Shown here one piece after another: positions 40,553-52,917 of a stretch of DNA of 64,000 nt. The position numbers and the translations under genes are program-made. Source of the stretch: SCN-69-37 sp044507065. GTDB lineage: Bacteria; Acidobacteriota; Vicinamibacteria; Vicinamibacterales; SCN-69-37. The notes under the pieces were generated by a model. It had not been told where the DNA came from, made no database searches, and worked only from the letters and a program-made list of their open reading frames with translations. The stretch covers positions 62,001 through 126,000 of the forward strand of contig JBIQJY010000001.1 in NCBI GenBank assembly GCA_044507065.1, read 5' to 3'. The stretch's first letter is position 1. Each line of letters opens with the position of its first letter.

Positions 40553-43387
40553 CTAGCGCGTCGGCACCTGATAGAGGCGGATGCGCTGGATCGACCACGC
40601 CGGCGCATCCGGCGTGGTCGCCGTCTGGTTGAGGCGCACGAACCGCGCGCGCACGGGCTGGTCGAGCAGCACGACGGTCGTCTCCGGCGAGCCGACGCCG
40701 GAGCCGACCGTCGTCCAGCTGCTGCCATCGGCCGAGATCTGCAGCTCGTAGCCGCGGGCGAACCCGGGCGACGGGGGCGTCGCGGGCGCGCCGCCGGCGC
40801 GGCCGCGGCCGCCGCGGCCGAAACCTGGAGCCGGCGTGTCGATCTGGATTTCGGTCAACAGCGCCGGGGCGTCCATCGCAATCTGCACGAACATCCCGGG
40901 CGCCTGCGGCGTGCCCGACGTCCAGCTCTGTCCCGGACCGGTCGCCACGATCCGCGAGGCCTGCTGCGCGTTGTGGCTGGCAGTCACCTCCCAGGTCGGC
41001 GTCGGTTCGACGAGCACCGGAACGGTAGCAGCGAGTTCGGGAGCCGTCCACATCGTGGTGCGGTCAGCCGTTGCCGCCCGCACCCGCGCCACCTCTTCGG
41101 CCGTGACGATCGAGGCGTTGTTACCCCAGCTCGTCCGGACGAACGAGGCGACGTCGGCCACCCACTGATCCGGGTTCTGCCCCATCGGGATCATCACTTC
41201 GGTGAACGACTGGCCCTCGATCGGCCCGGTCAGCCCCTGCAGGAGCACCTTGATCACGTGGTCGCGATGACCGAGCACCCGAGCCGAGCCCTCGAGCGTC
41301 GGCGCCCGTGTCGCACCTACCGCGCCGCCGGCCAGCGGGGCCCCGCGGCCGTCGTCGCCGTGACACGCAAAGCACAGCTCGTTATAGGTGGTCTCGCCGC
41401 GCTCGATCGATGCCGCCACGGCTGGCGGCATGGCGGGACCGCCGCGGCCGACGGCGGCCGCCGCGCGGCTCACGAGCTGTCCGCCGATCTCCTTGACGCC
41501 ACGAAAGGCGCTCGCTTCCACGACGGGACGAATGGCGCTGATGGCGCCAGGGATCTTCAGCACGTTGAGCGTCACCATCGCCTGGATGACCGCGTCGGCG
41601 TCCGTATCCGCGAGGGCGCTCCGGTAGTCGGCCTCGAACGACTTGTCGCCGGCCTTGTACAGCGTCTCGCTCGCGCGCATGGCCTGGATTCGCATGCGCG
41701 GGTTCGGATCGGCGAGGGCCTCGCGTACCAGCCCGGCGTCGAGCGCGCCGAGGCCTTCGAGCGTCCACAGCGCGTGGAACCGCGCGAGCAGCGTGGCGTC
41801 GGCACTGGCGCCGGGCACGGTCCCGCGCACCATCGCCTGCAGCGCAGGGACGACCGACTTGTCCTGCTTCAGCACGAGCAGCCGCTGAGCACTGTTGCGC
41901 CACCAGGCATTCGGGTGTGCGAAGTGCGACAGCAGTTGCGCGGGCGTCTCATCGAGCATGCGAGGCTGCGTGAAGTCGGGCTCGATTGCCGGCGAGGCCG
42001 GCGTGTTGGGCCCACCGGCCGGGTAGCCGTCGTAGCGCAGACGCCAGATGCGGCCGTACTGATTCACCTTGTCGAGCTGGTACTGCTCGATCTTCGCGCG
42101 CAGGTAGGAACCGCGCGGCGTCCACTGCGATTCCTGGATGATCCCCTGATACATGTCGGCGATGTAGAGCGTGCCGTCCGGCCCGGTCTTGATGTTGACC
42201 GGTCGGAAGAGCGGATCGGTCCCGAGGACGAACTCGGTACCGGGATAGGCGTTGCGCAGCTGCGTGAGGCCCTCGTCGCGCACGATCTTCGCCCGCCGGA
42301 TGAGACGGCCGACCGGCTCGGTGAACAGGAGGTCGCCGCGCAGGTCCTCGGGGAGCCGATGCCCGTGTACGATCTCCGGTCCGGTCGTTGCCGTGAAGTG
42401 ATTGAGGTTGGCAAGCGGCTGCCGGATGCGGGCCATGCCGCCCTGCATGTCGCCGATGCCGGGCGCCGGCCAGACGATGTCGAACCCCGGCTCGAACTGG
42501 TCGGCCACGCTGAACGCGCCGTAGTGGATGGGCACCTGGAAGTTCATGGGGCCGCGTTCGCCGCCGGCATCCACGAACCACATCTTGCCGTCATCGTCCT
42601 GCGTCAGGCCCCACTGTCCGCCATTGGCGCCGGTCGGCTCGCGGAGGATGCCATCCGGCGTCCAGCGGAAGCGGAACGCGTTGTAGGTGCTGTAGATCCA
42701 GTTGTCGAGGCCCCACACGAAGCCCGACTGCTGGTGCTCGAGGTTGTTGCCCGGCCGACCGACGCCGGTGTACCAGAGCTCGCGCTTGTCGGCGACACCG
42801 TCGTTGTCGGTATCGGTCCACTTGACCACGTCCTGCGTCTCGGTCTCGTTGGTGAGAATCGAGTTGTCATCGAGCGGCAGCACCATGCGCGGGAGCACCA
42901 GGTTGTCGACGAACACGGTGTGCTTGTCGTACACCCCGTCACCCTTCGTGCTCTCCCAGCGGCTGATACGGCTGATGGGCGCGTACTTGTCGACGCCGTC
43001 GGCGTTGAGCATGTAGGTGCGCATCTCGACGACATACATGCGGCCGTTGCCGTCCCACTCCATCGCCGTCGGCATGATGATGTCCGGGTCGGACATCACG
43101 ACTTCCATGCGATAGCCGGTCGGCATCAGGAACGTGCCGGCCTGCTCGGCCGGCCGCTTTGGTTGAATGGGATCGACTTCCGACCAGTCGGCCCCGATGT
43201 TGCCCGGACCGCCGCGTCCCGGTCCGCCGGGGCCCGCGGCACCGCCGCGTCCCGCCGGCTGCGGCACCGGCGGCTGGGGATTGGCCGGGGCCTGGGCGAA
43301 AAGCGACAGGCCGGCCGTGCACACCAGCGCGGCCGCCAGAAGCCGGGTCGCGCCTGTCGATCGCTGAATCTGCTGTCTCTTGAACAT
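40553..43387 (-). CDS. Secreted PVC-type dehydrogenase with cytochrome c and discoidin-like domains
   Basis: Exported protein of 944 aa; ATG 43387 is preferred because AAGGA lies 5 nt upstream. After the signal (to SLFAQA) comes a Pro/Gly/Arg-rich spacer (PAGRGGAAGPGGPGRGG). A beta-propeller of the membrane-bound dehydrogenase type follows (YRMEVVMSDPDIIMPTAMEW, GDLLFTEPVGRLIRRAKIV, GPDGTLYIADMYQG). A HEAT-like region is next, then a heme c motif CFACH (NELCFACHGDDGRGAP). A C-terminal F5/8-type-C-like sandwich ends the protein. The order matches PVC-type heme-binding dehydrogenases thought to oxidise sugars or alcohols in the periplasm. Substrate is unknown. Confidence 0.8.
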   Translation of the reverse strand: MFKRQQIQRSTGATRLLAAALVCTAGLSLFAQAPANPQPPVPQPAGRGGAAGPGGPGRGGPGNIGADWSEVDPIQPKRPAEQAGTFLMPTGYRMEVVMSDPDIIMPTAMEWDGNGRMYVVEMRTYMLNADGVDKYAPISRISRWESTKGDGVYDKHTVFVDNLVLPRMVLPLDDNSILTNETETQDVVKWTDTDNDGVADKRELWYTGVGRPGNNLEHQQSGFVWGLDNWIYSTYNAFRFRWTPDGILREPTGANGGQWGLTQDDDGKMWFVDAGGERGPMNFQVPIHYGAFSVADQFEPGFDIVWPAPGIGDMQGGMARIRQPLANLNHFTATTGPEIVHGHRLPEDLRGDLLFTEPVGRLIRRAKIVRDEGLTQLRNAYPGTEFVLGTDPLFRPVNIKTGPDGTLYIADMYQGIIQESQWTPRGSYLRAKIEQYQLDKVNQYGRIWRLRYDGYPAGGPNTPASPAIEPDFTQPRMLDETPAQLLSHFAHPNAWWRNSAQRLLVLKQDKSVVPALQAMVRGTVPGASADATLLARFHALWTLEGLGALDAGLVREALADPNPRMRIQAMRASETLYKAGDKSFEADYRSALADTDADAVIQAMVTLNVLKIPGAISAIRPVVEASAFRGVKEIGGQLVSRAAAAVGRGGPAMPPAVAASIERGETTYNELCFACHGDDGRGAPLAGGAVGATRAPTLEGSARVLGHRDHVIKVLLQGLTGPIEGQSFTEVMIPMGQNPDQWVADVASFVRTSWGNNASIVTAEEVARVRAATADRTTMWTAPELAATVPVLVEPTPTWEVTASHNAQQASRIVATGPGQSWTSGTPQAPGMFVQIAMDAPALLTEIQIDTPAPGFGRGGRGRAGGAPATPPSPGFARGYELQISADGSSWTTVGSGVGSPETTVVLLDQPVRARFVRLNQTATTPDAPAWSIQRIRLYQVPTR

Positions 43388-43584
43388 GAGCATCCTTCGT
43401 TCACATGACCGACTGCAGGCGAGGCCGGCATCGGTCGCAGCCGAACCTCGGTGCCGACACGTACTGGCCCCCTGTGTCCTGGCCAGTCGCTGTCGCCTGG
43501 ATGAGAAACGCTCAGATGTTACACCTGTTTGCGAACGAATATCCGCAAGCATGTCGCGCGTCGGGCCGCACGCAACGGCACCTG

Positions 43585-43593
43585 TGACAGAAT
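43585..43593 (+). promoter_or_regulatory. Extended -10 element, probable leaderless promoter of prfC
   Basis: TGA-CAGAAT ends 6 nt before the ATG at 43600 (spacer CGGCCG). No ribosome binding site precedes that ATG. The 212-nt divergent region 43388-43599 shows no other gene. Confidence 0.4.
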
Positions 43594-43599
43594 CGGCCG

Positions 43600-45216
<1,617 letters not shown>

Positions 45217-45236
45217 ACTGGCCGCTGGCCCCGCAC

Positions 45237-46121
45237 ATGCTGCCCAGGGAAACACACGTCGGCCGAGTCTCGCTCCAGGTGGCTGACCTCGAGCGGTCAC
45301 GGCAGTTCTACGAGGGCGTGCTCGGACTGCGTCCGGTCACGGAGTGGCTGGAGGATGGCCACCGGATGGCGCGGCTGGGCGCGGCCGACGGGGGCGAGAC
45401 GTGGCTGGTCGAGTTGTACGAGAAGCGCGGTGTGCGCGCCGTCCCGCGGCGCGGACTCATCGGCCTCTACCACTTCGCGGTATTGCTGCCGGCACGCGCC
45501 GACCTTGGCCGGTTCATTGTCCACGCCTCGAACGCCGGCGCGCCGATGGGCGCGGCCGACCACCTCGTGAGCGAGGCGCTCTACCTCACCGATCCCGATG
45601 GCCTGCAGGTGGAAGTGTACGTGGATCGTCCGCGCGAGACCTGGACGCGACGCGCGGGCGAAATTGCCATGGCCACCGACCCGCTCGACTTCGATCCGAT
45701 CGTCGCCAGCGCGGGCGCCACGACATGGTCGGGCCTGCCGCCCGGCACGGTCATCGGCCACGTCCACCACTACGTGGAGTCGATCGACGCCGCACGCGCG
45801 TTCTACGTGTCGGCGTTCGGCTTCGACGCGGTGCTCGAAAGCTTTCCCGGCGCGCTGTTCGTGTCGGCCGGCGGCTATCACCACCATGTCGGCCTGAACA
45901 TCTGGGCCGCGGGCGCTCCGAGGGCCGCCGGGGACGACGCCAGACTGCGGTACTGGGAGGTCGTGCTGCCGTCGCGCGCGGATGCCGATGCGGCCGCGAC
46001 GCGCCTGACGCACGCCGGCTATCGCGTCGAGCCGTCTCGCGAGCACATCGACGCCCTGGATCCGTTCGACATCCGCATGCGCATCGTGTGGGTCGCGACG
46101 CCTGCGCCGCAGCAGCCGTGA
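45237..46121 (+). CDS. VOC-family protein, catechol 2,3-dioxygenase (CatE)-like
   Basis: The 294-aa product has two vicinal-oxygen-chelate modules. The first begins VGRVSLQVADLERSRQFYEG, the second VIGHVHHYVESIDAARAFYV. Candidate metal ligands are His in IGLYHFAVLLP or VHHYVES and Glu in LQVEVYVDR and RYWEVVLPS. The overall order resembles Bacillus CatE-type proteins. Whether it cleaves catechols or acts as a glyoxalase-type enzyme cannot be told. TAGACT at 45214-45219, overlapping the prfC stop, could be a -10. Confidence 0.75.
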   Translation: MLPRETHVGRVSLQVADLERSRQFYEGVLGLRPVTEWLEDGHRMARLGAADGGETWLVELYEKRGVRAVPRRGLIGLYHFAVLLPARADLGRFIVHASNAGAPMGAADHLVSEALYLTDPDGLQVEVYVDRPRETWTRRAGEIAMATDPLDFDPIVASAGATTWSGLPPGTVIGHVHHYVESIDAARAFYVSAFGFDAVLESFPGALFVSAGGYHHHVGLNIWAAGAPRAAGDDARLRYWEVVLPSRADADAAATRLTHAGYRVEPSREHIDALDPFDIRMRIVWVATPAPQQP

Positions 46122-46127
46122 GAACAC

Positions 46128-46157
46128 GGGGAGTGGCGGAGCGCCCCGCCACTCCCC
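46128..46157. terminator. Bidirectional terminator between convergent genes
   Basis: Perfect 12-bp stem GGGGAGTGGCGG / CCGCCACTCCCC with a 6-nt loop, 7 nt from either stop codon. It serves the VOC gene on the plus strand and the propeller lipoprotein gene on the minus strand. Confidence 0.8.
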
Positions 46158-46163
46158 CAACGC

Positions 46164-47156
46164 CTAGGGCACGCTCAGCCGCGTCACCGGCACGCGCAGC
46201 AGCGTGAACGGCAGCGTGGCGCTGTTGTCGTCGCGCGTGTTGAACTGCGTATTGACGACAACGAGATCCCCGCCCACCTTCACCGCCGTGGCCGGCCACG
46301 CCAGTCCGTCGTGCTCGAAGCGCGAGACCACCGTTGCCGTCGAGCGATCGGCGCTGAGCTCCAGCGTGGCAATTTCGACCGCCGTCTGCCGGACGACGTA
46401 GAGCGTGTTGCCATCGAGCACGAGCCCGTCGGCGCCGGTGAGGTCGGCGCCGGCCGTATCGACCGGCGTGATGGCCTTCGTCGCGATATCGATCGTGAAC
46501 AGGAGCCCCTTCCCCATGTGCACGACGATGAGCGTCTGCCCGTCGGGCGTCACGGCAATGCCGTTGAGGTTCGGCCCCTCGACGTACTCGATGGGCGAGC
46601 CCGTCAGGTCGAGCCACGGCTCGGGGTCACCGATGGTGTCGCCCTCGACTGCGACGCGCCAGAGCGTCGGAACGAACGTGTCGGTGAAGTAGGCCGCGTT
46701 GTCGACCACGACGACGTCGTTGATCAGGCTCTTGCCGGCCGTGGCCACCGCCGCGTCCTTCGCCACGGCGCCGCTCGTGGTGTCAATCACCCAGATGCGT
46801 CCCGTGTTGCCGCCGGCAATCCACAGGCGGCTCGCCTCGTCGAGCGTCATGCCCAGGGGACCGGGGAACGTCGTGCTGTCGGGCGGGACGAGGATGCCGC
46901 CAGGCGTGACGACCTCGCTCGTGCCCGTCGCGGCGTCCAGTCGCAGCACCGCCCCATCGGCCGCGCTGGCGGTATAGAGCGCCCCGGCGGCCGCGTCGTA
47001 GGCAATACCTTCGGGAAAGGCCACCGACGCCGGCAGCGGGATCGCCACCGGTTCGGCCGCCGTGGCCGCCGCGGGCGGCGGTGCGGGCTCGCCGCTGCAG
47101 GCAGCCATCGACGCGGCCAGCATGGCGACCGCAAGTGTTGTGGCGGAACGTGACAT
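46164..47156 (-). CDS. Lipoprotein beta-propeller (SMP-30/gluconolactonase-like)
   Basis: The 330-aa product starts at ATG 47156 with AAGGAGG 9 nt upstream; the ATG at 47165 is too close to that site. The signal ends in lipobox MAAC. Repeated propeller blades follow: FPEGIAYDAAAGALYTASAA, GMTLDEASRLWIAGGNTGR, LNGIAVTPDGQTLIVVHMGK and ADGLVLDGNTLYVV. The fold matches SMP-30/gluconolactonase-type six-blade propellers, which may hydrolyse lactones or simply bind ligands. Catalytic metal residues are not confidently placed, so enzymatic activity is uncertain. Confidence 0.7.
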   Translation of the reverse strand: MSRSATTLAVAMLAASMAACSGEPAPPPAAATAAEPVAIPLPASVAFPEGIAYDAAAGALYTASAADGAVLRLDAATGTSEVVTPGGILVPPDSTTFPGPLGMTLDEASRLWIAGGNTGRIWVIDTTSGAVAKDAAVATAGKSLINDVVVVDNAAYFTDTFVPTLWRVAVEGDTIGDPEPWLDLTGSPIEYVEGPNLNGIAVTPDGQTLIVVHMGKGLLFTIDIATKAITPVDTAGADLTGADGLVLDGNTLYVVRQTAVEIATLELSADRSTATVVSRFEHDGLAWPATAVKVGGDLVVVNTQFNTRDDNSATLPFTLLRVPVTRLSVP

Positions 47157-47293
47157 CACTCTCATCCTCCTTCGGCACGCGACCGTCGCGGGGAGCAGCC
47201 TGTCGGCCGATACTCGCGTCGCCGTGAACAGGCCATGTTACAGGAGGGGCTCCGTCGCCGGCAGTGTTAGAGTCTCACCACTCCAGAGGCCTT

Positions 47294-48984
47294 ATGCTCA
47301 AGAAGCTGCTCGTCGCAGGAATCGTCCTGATTGTGGCCGTCAGTATCGGTCTGTACTTCTACGCGCAGGCCATTTTCGCAAGCGACCTGGTCCGCACGCA
47401 GGTAGCGGCCCAACTCTCGCAGGCCCTCGGCCAGCCGGTCAGCATCGGCACGATCGGGGNNNNNNNNNNNNNNNNNNNNNNNNNNNNNNNNNNNNNNNNN
47501 NNNNNNNNNNNNNNNNNNNNNNNNNNNNNNNNNNNNNNNNNNNNNNNNNNNNNNNNNNNGCGGCCCAACTCTCGCAGGCCCTCGGCCAGCCGGTCAGCAT
47601 CGGCACGATCGGGGCGCGGATCATCCCGCGCGTCACCGTCGCACTCGGCGAAGTCCGCATCGGAAGCCCCGCGCGCATCACCATCGAGCGGCTCGATCTT
47701 GGCACGGCACTCGGCGCGCTCCTCACGCGCCGCATCGACCGCGCCACGGCTTCCCTGTCGGGCGCCCGGATCGAACTGCCGCTGCCGCCGTTCGCCTTCG
47801 GTGGCGACGCGGCCGACGGCGGCACGTCGGCCGTCAGCATCGCCTCAATCGACGAAGTCGTGCTGCACGACCTCGAACTGGTCAGCGGGGGCCGGACACT
47901 CCGCGGCGATGTCGAGGTGGTGCCACACGGCGCGGGCCTGACCATCCGGCGCCTCTCGCTCGGCGCGGGTGATGCGACGATCGAAGTCACCGGCGAGATC
48001 ACCAACGTCGCCGGTCCGGTCGGCACCCTGACCGCGCGGGCCGGGACGCTCGATCTGTTCGAACTGCTGGACTTCGCCGGGGACTTCGCGGGTGGCGCGC
48101 TGGACGGGACGCCGGCAACTGCCGCGGCCACCCCCCGCGCCGCGGCAATGGACCTCACGGCGTCACTCGAAGCCAACCGCGCGATCATGGGGACCCTGGT
48201 GCTCGAGGGGCTCAACGGGCAGGTGCGCCTCACCGACGACCGTCTCGCGCTCGACCCCATCGACTTTCGCGTGTTCGATGGTGCCTATAGCGGATCGCTC
48301 GACATCGGGCTGGCCGAATCACGCGATATCCGGATGCGCGCCGCGCTCAGCGGCATCGACATGGCCGGCTTCACGGCGTTCGCAGGGCTGCCCGGCGTCA
48401 TGACCGGCCGGCTGGCGGGTACGCTCGACGTCACCGGCCGGGGCCTGTCGCCCGCCGGGATCGCGCGAAGCGCACAGGGTAGCGGGCGGCTCGACATCAC
48501 CGACGGCTCCATCAAGGGGCTCGGCCTGGTCCGCGCTGTTGTCGTCGCCACGTCGATGCGGGCTGATGCCGATCCCGGTCCATCGGTGTCAGCCGGCGCG
48601 GAACCCTTCTCGCGGCTGGGCGCGACGGTCGCGATAGGCGATGGTTTCGCCCGGACGAGCGATCTCCGATTCGAGTCCGACGACGTGTTGATGTCTGCGC
48701 GGGGACACGTGGCGCTCGATGGTCACGCCATCGACCTGGCGGGACCGCTGCAGTTGTCGGACGAACTGTCGAAGCAGGCGGGACGCGATCTGGTTCGTTA
48801 TACGCAGCAGGATGGGCGCGTCACGATTCCTGCCCGGGTCACCGGCTCGGCCGACAACCCGCTCGTGACCATCGACGTCGGCGACCTGCTGCAGCGCGCG
48901 ATTACCAACAAGGCCGTCGAAGAAGCCGGCAAGGCCATCGAGCGCGGGCTGGGGGGTCTGCTCAACCGTGGGTCGAACCGGTAG
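47294..48984 (+). CDS. AsmA-family inner-membrane protein (split by an assembly gap)
   Basis: The frame starts at ATG 47294 after CAGAGG: MLKKLLVAGIVLIVAVSIGL is the single N-terminal membrane anchor. The N run at 47460-47559 breaks the frame. The 55 bases before the gap are repeated exactly after it, so joining base 47459 to 47615 restores one open frame of 511 aa. The remainder is beta-strand-rich with AsmA signatures (LSGIDMAGFTAFAGLPGVMTG, LAGTLDVTGRGLSPAGIARS, GSGRLDITDGSIKGLGL). AsmA-like proteins are bridge-like lipid transport or outer-membrane maintenance factors. Its 3' end overlaps the convergent HPF-like gene by 23 nt. Confidence 0.85.
47405..47614. other. Scaffold gap of 100 N flanked by an exact 55-bp duplicate
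   Basis: Bases 47405-47459 and 47560-47614 are identical, and the N run between them is exactly 100. This is the signature of two contigs whose ends overlap by one k-mer (55) and were scaffolded without merging. The gap is therefore artificial and no sequence is missing. Confidence 0.9.
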
Positions 48985-49323
48985 TTCCGTCGGCCAGGAT
49001 CCCCGCGCCCGACCCGACGGTCATCCCCGCGGAATCGGCGTGCCGTGCCACGTCCTGGGCGATCCGGACTGCCGCTCGATCGATCGCGCTCGACACGCCG
49101 GTGCCTCGCCCGCGCGCGGCCACGACGATGGGGCGGCCCTCGGCGGCCAGCCGCGCCTCACACCGCACGGTGACAGCGCCGCGGCTGAACGGATCGCGCG
49201 CAAGCTGGACGCGCACGGTGTCGATGTCGCGCGAATACGGTGCGAGGGCTGAAAAGATCTTGTACTCGGCATACCCGCACATCTGCGCGCCGATATCCGG
49301 TTCTCCGGTGCTGACCAACACTT

Positions 49324-49327
<4 letters not shown>
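48962..49327 (-). CDS. HPF/RaiA-like ribosome-associated protein
   Basis: Small protein of 121 aa. The pattern GYAEYKIFSALAPYSRDIDTVRVQLARD, a strand pair (AVTVRCEARLAAEGRPIVVAA) and a last helix SSAIDRAAVRIAQDVARH follow the beta-alpha-beta-beta-beta-alpha fold of hibernation promoting factor/RaiA. The C-terminal dimerisation domain of long HPF is absent, so this is a short form. Its ATG overlaps the stop of the sigma-54 activator gene by 4 nt. Family assignment is by fold-like pattern rather than strong motif, so confidence is moderate. Confidence 0.6.
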
Positions 49328-51042
<1,715 letters not shown>

Positions 51043-51064
51043 GATCGAGGCGAGATGTACGGGC

Positions 51065-51070
51065 ATTGTA
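51065..51070 (-). promoter_or_regulatory. -10 hexamer upstream of the sigma-54 activator gene
   Basis: TACAAT lies 22 nt before ATG 51042, giving a predicted leader of roughly 15 nt. It could give basal expression of the activator independent of the sigma-54 promoter further upstream. Confidence 0.4.
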
Positions 51071-51110
51071 GCGCCCGCGCCCGCCCCGACCGATCCCGAC
51101 CGTTCGAGAT

Positions 51111-51413
51111 TCACGCGTGCGCGTCCATCAACGATGTCGGCGACGCGGATGGGGGCGCTGCGGGTGTTCCCGTGGCACCGTGCCGCTTCAGGAACTCGAA
51201 CTCCCCCGCCGCCTCGCCGAAGACCTTGCGCGTCGCCTGCCAGAGCCGACGCGCATCGGCGTGCGCGCACTCATCGTCACAGCGACTGAGCCCGGAGCCC
51301 TTCGGCGCGCGGAGGTGGGCCACCATCCTGTCGTGCCATTCCGACATCTCGTCGATCATGGCCACCGCTTCGGGTGTGCCGACGCGGTTCGCAACCTGCC
51401 TGTAGAAATTCAT
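51111..51413 (-). CDS. Small soluble protein of unknown function, predicted sigma-54 target
   Basis: The 100-aa product starts at ATG 51413 (MNFYRQVANRVGTPEAVAMI) with AAGAGGTG about 7 nt upstream; a longer frame to 51491 would cross the promoter. It is mainly helical for residues 1-75, with an acidic/His/Cys patch SRCDDECAHADARRLW (two Cys, one His) that might bind a metal. A Pro/Ala/Ser tail follows. No signal or membrane segment is seen and no family is recognised. It lies 68 nt upstream of the XylR-like activator gene in the same direction. Confidence 0.6.
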   Translation of the reverse strand: MNFYRQVANRVGTPEAVAMIDEMSEWHDRMVAHLRAPKGSGLSRCDDECAHADARRLWQATRKVFGEAAGEFEFLKRHGATGTPAAPPSASPTSLMDAHA

Positions 51414-51475
51414 CGTGTTCACCTCTTTCCTTCCGTCCGGCGCTTTGGCGCACACGACGGACGACACGATACATG

Positions 51476-51490
51476 GCAAGTTACGGGCCA
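51476..51490 (-). promoter_or_regulatory. Strong sigma-54 (-24/-12) promoter
   Basis: The minus strand reads TTGGCCCGTAACTTGCC. TGGCcCGN4TTGC matches the consensus TGGCACGN4TTGC except for one base, with exact GG-N10-GC spacing. Predicted transcription start is about 51464, some 50 nt before the small gene at 51413. Confidence 0.75.
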
Positions 51491-51552
51491 ACTCTTGTCA
51501 GGCCATATTTCCTTTATATACAGGCATTTACGAGACGCGCGTGCTCGCTAGC

Positions 51553-51586
51553 GATTTCACTATGAAATCATTATTTCATAATGAAA
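51553..51586. promoter_or_regulatory. Tandem palindromic enhancer, two TTTCA-N3-TGAAA sites
   Basis: Site 1 (51555-51567) is TTTCACTATGAAA, extended to GATTTCA/TGAAATC arms. Site 2 (51574-51586) is TTTCATAATGAAA. Their centres are 19 bp apart, about two helical turns, and lie about 80-100 bp upstream of the -24/-12 promoter. This is the usual position for enhancer-binding proteins. The surrounding DNA is AT-rich relative to the window. Confidence 0.65.
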
Positions 51587-51695
51587 CACTCCGAGAGCAA
51601 CATCCCGCCACGCACCCGCGAGACGCGGGGCCATCGGCCGGAGCCTGGCACCGCCTGTGAGCGCCGGTGAGGCGCTTCGATTCGCCCGGGCGGGA

Positions 51696-52901
51696 TCAGC
51701 TGAGGACTTCGCGCAGTTGCTCGACCATCCAGAGCAGGTCGGTCTGTTCGATGACGAGCGGCGGCGCCAGGCGGATGACGCGATCGTGCGTCTCCTTGCA
51801 GAGCACGCCCCGGTCGAGCAGTTTCTCGCAGTACGGCCGTGCGGCCGTCGTCAGTTCGACGCCCGCCAGCAGGCCGACGCCGCGCACCTGATGGACGAGC
51901 GGGCTGTCAATCGTCGCGAGCGCTTCGAGCAGGACCGTACCGAGCTCGGCGCTGCGCTCGATGAGTCGTTCCTCGCGCAGGACGCGCAGCGCGGCGCGCG
52001 CGACGGCACATCCGAGCGGATTGCCGCCAAACGTGCTGCCGTGGCTGCCGGGTTCGAACACGTCCATGACGTCGCGGCGGCCGACGCAGGCCGACACGGG
52101 ATAGAACCCGCCCGACAGCGCCTTGCCGAGCACGTAGATGTCGGGCTGCACCGCTTCCCGCTCGCACGCGAACCACGTGCCCGTCCGGCCGAGCCCCGTC
52201 TGGATTTCGTCCGCAATCAGCAGCACGTTGTGCCGGCGGCAGAGGTCGGCCGCCGCCCGCAGGTATCCGGCGGGCGGCATGATGATGCCGGCCTCGCACT
52301 GGATGGGCTCGACGAGAAACGCCGCGGTGTTCGGCGTGATGGCCGCGGCCAGCGCGTCGATGTCGCCGTAGGGCACGCTGACGAAGCCAGGCGTGAAGGG
52401 TCCGAAATCGCGGCGATACTCGCTGTCCGACGAGAACCCGACAATGGTGGTCGTGCGGCCGTGGAAGTTCCCCTCGCACACGATCACTTCCGCCGCGTCG
52501 GCGGCGATGCCCTTGCGGCGGTAGCCCCAGCGGCGCGCCGCCTTGATGGCCGTCTCGATTGCTTCGGCCCCGGAGTTCATCGGCAGGACCGTATCGAGCT
52601 TGCACAAACCGGCCAGTTCCTCGCAGAACAGCGGCAACTGGTCGTTGCGGAATGCGCGCGAGGTGAGCGTCACGCGCGAGGCCTGCTCGACGAACACGGC
52701 CAGCAGCGTCGGATGCACGTGGCCCTGATTGAGCGCGGAGTAGGCGCTCAGGCAGTCCAGATACCGGCGCCCTTCGACGTCGGTCACCCAGGCCCCCTTC
52801 GCGTGGGCGACCACGATGGGCAGCGGATGGTAGTTGTGGGCGCCCCAGGTGTCTTCGGTCGCCAGCAGTTCGGCCGTGCGTGAATGCGAGGTCGTGGGCA
52901 T
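51696..52901 (-). CDS. rocD: Ornithine--oxo-acid transaminase
   Basis: PLP-dependent class-III aminotransferase of 401 aa. Motifs are VLPMNSGAEAIETAIKAARRW, CEGNFHGRTTTIVGFSSD, LLIADEIQTGLGRTG with the cofactor-contacting Asp, and LGKALSGGFYPVSA with the Schiff-base Lys. Residue pattern and length match ornithine aminotransferase, which converts ornithine and 2-oxoglutarate to glutamate semialdehyde and glutamate. It lies 16 nt after proC; both enzymes meet at pyrroline-5-carboxylate. Confidence 0.92.
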   Translation of the reverse strand: MPTTSHSRTAELLATEDTWGAHNYHPLPIVVAHAKGAWVTDVEGRRYLDCLSAYSALNQGHVHPTLLAVFVEQASRVTLTSRAFRNDQLPLFCEELAGLCKLDTVLPMNSGAEAIETAIKAARRWGYRRKGIAADAAEVIVCEGNFHGRTTTIVGFSSDSEYRRDFGPFTPGFVSVPYGDIDALAAAITPNTAAFLVEPIQCEAGIIMPPAGYLRAAADLCRRHNVLLIADEIQTGLGRTGTWFACEREAVQPDIYVLGKALSGGFYPVSACVGRRDVMDVFEPGSHGSTFGGNPLGCAVARAALRVLREERLIERSAELGTVLLEALATIDSPLVHQVRGVGLLAGVELTTAARPYCEKLLDRGVLCKETHDRVIRLAPPLVIEQTDLLWMVEQLREVLS

Positions 52902-52917
52902 AACGGTCGAATGGATC

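Noticed and set aside
47405..47614. A 55-bp direct repeat as a biological tandem repeat
   Set aside because: It is interrupted by exactly 100 N, and collapsing it restores the AsmA frame, so it is an assembly overlap.
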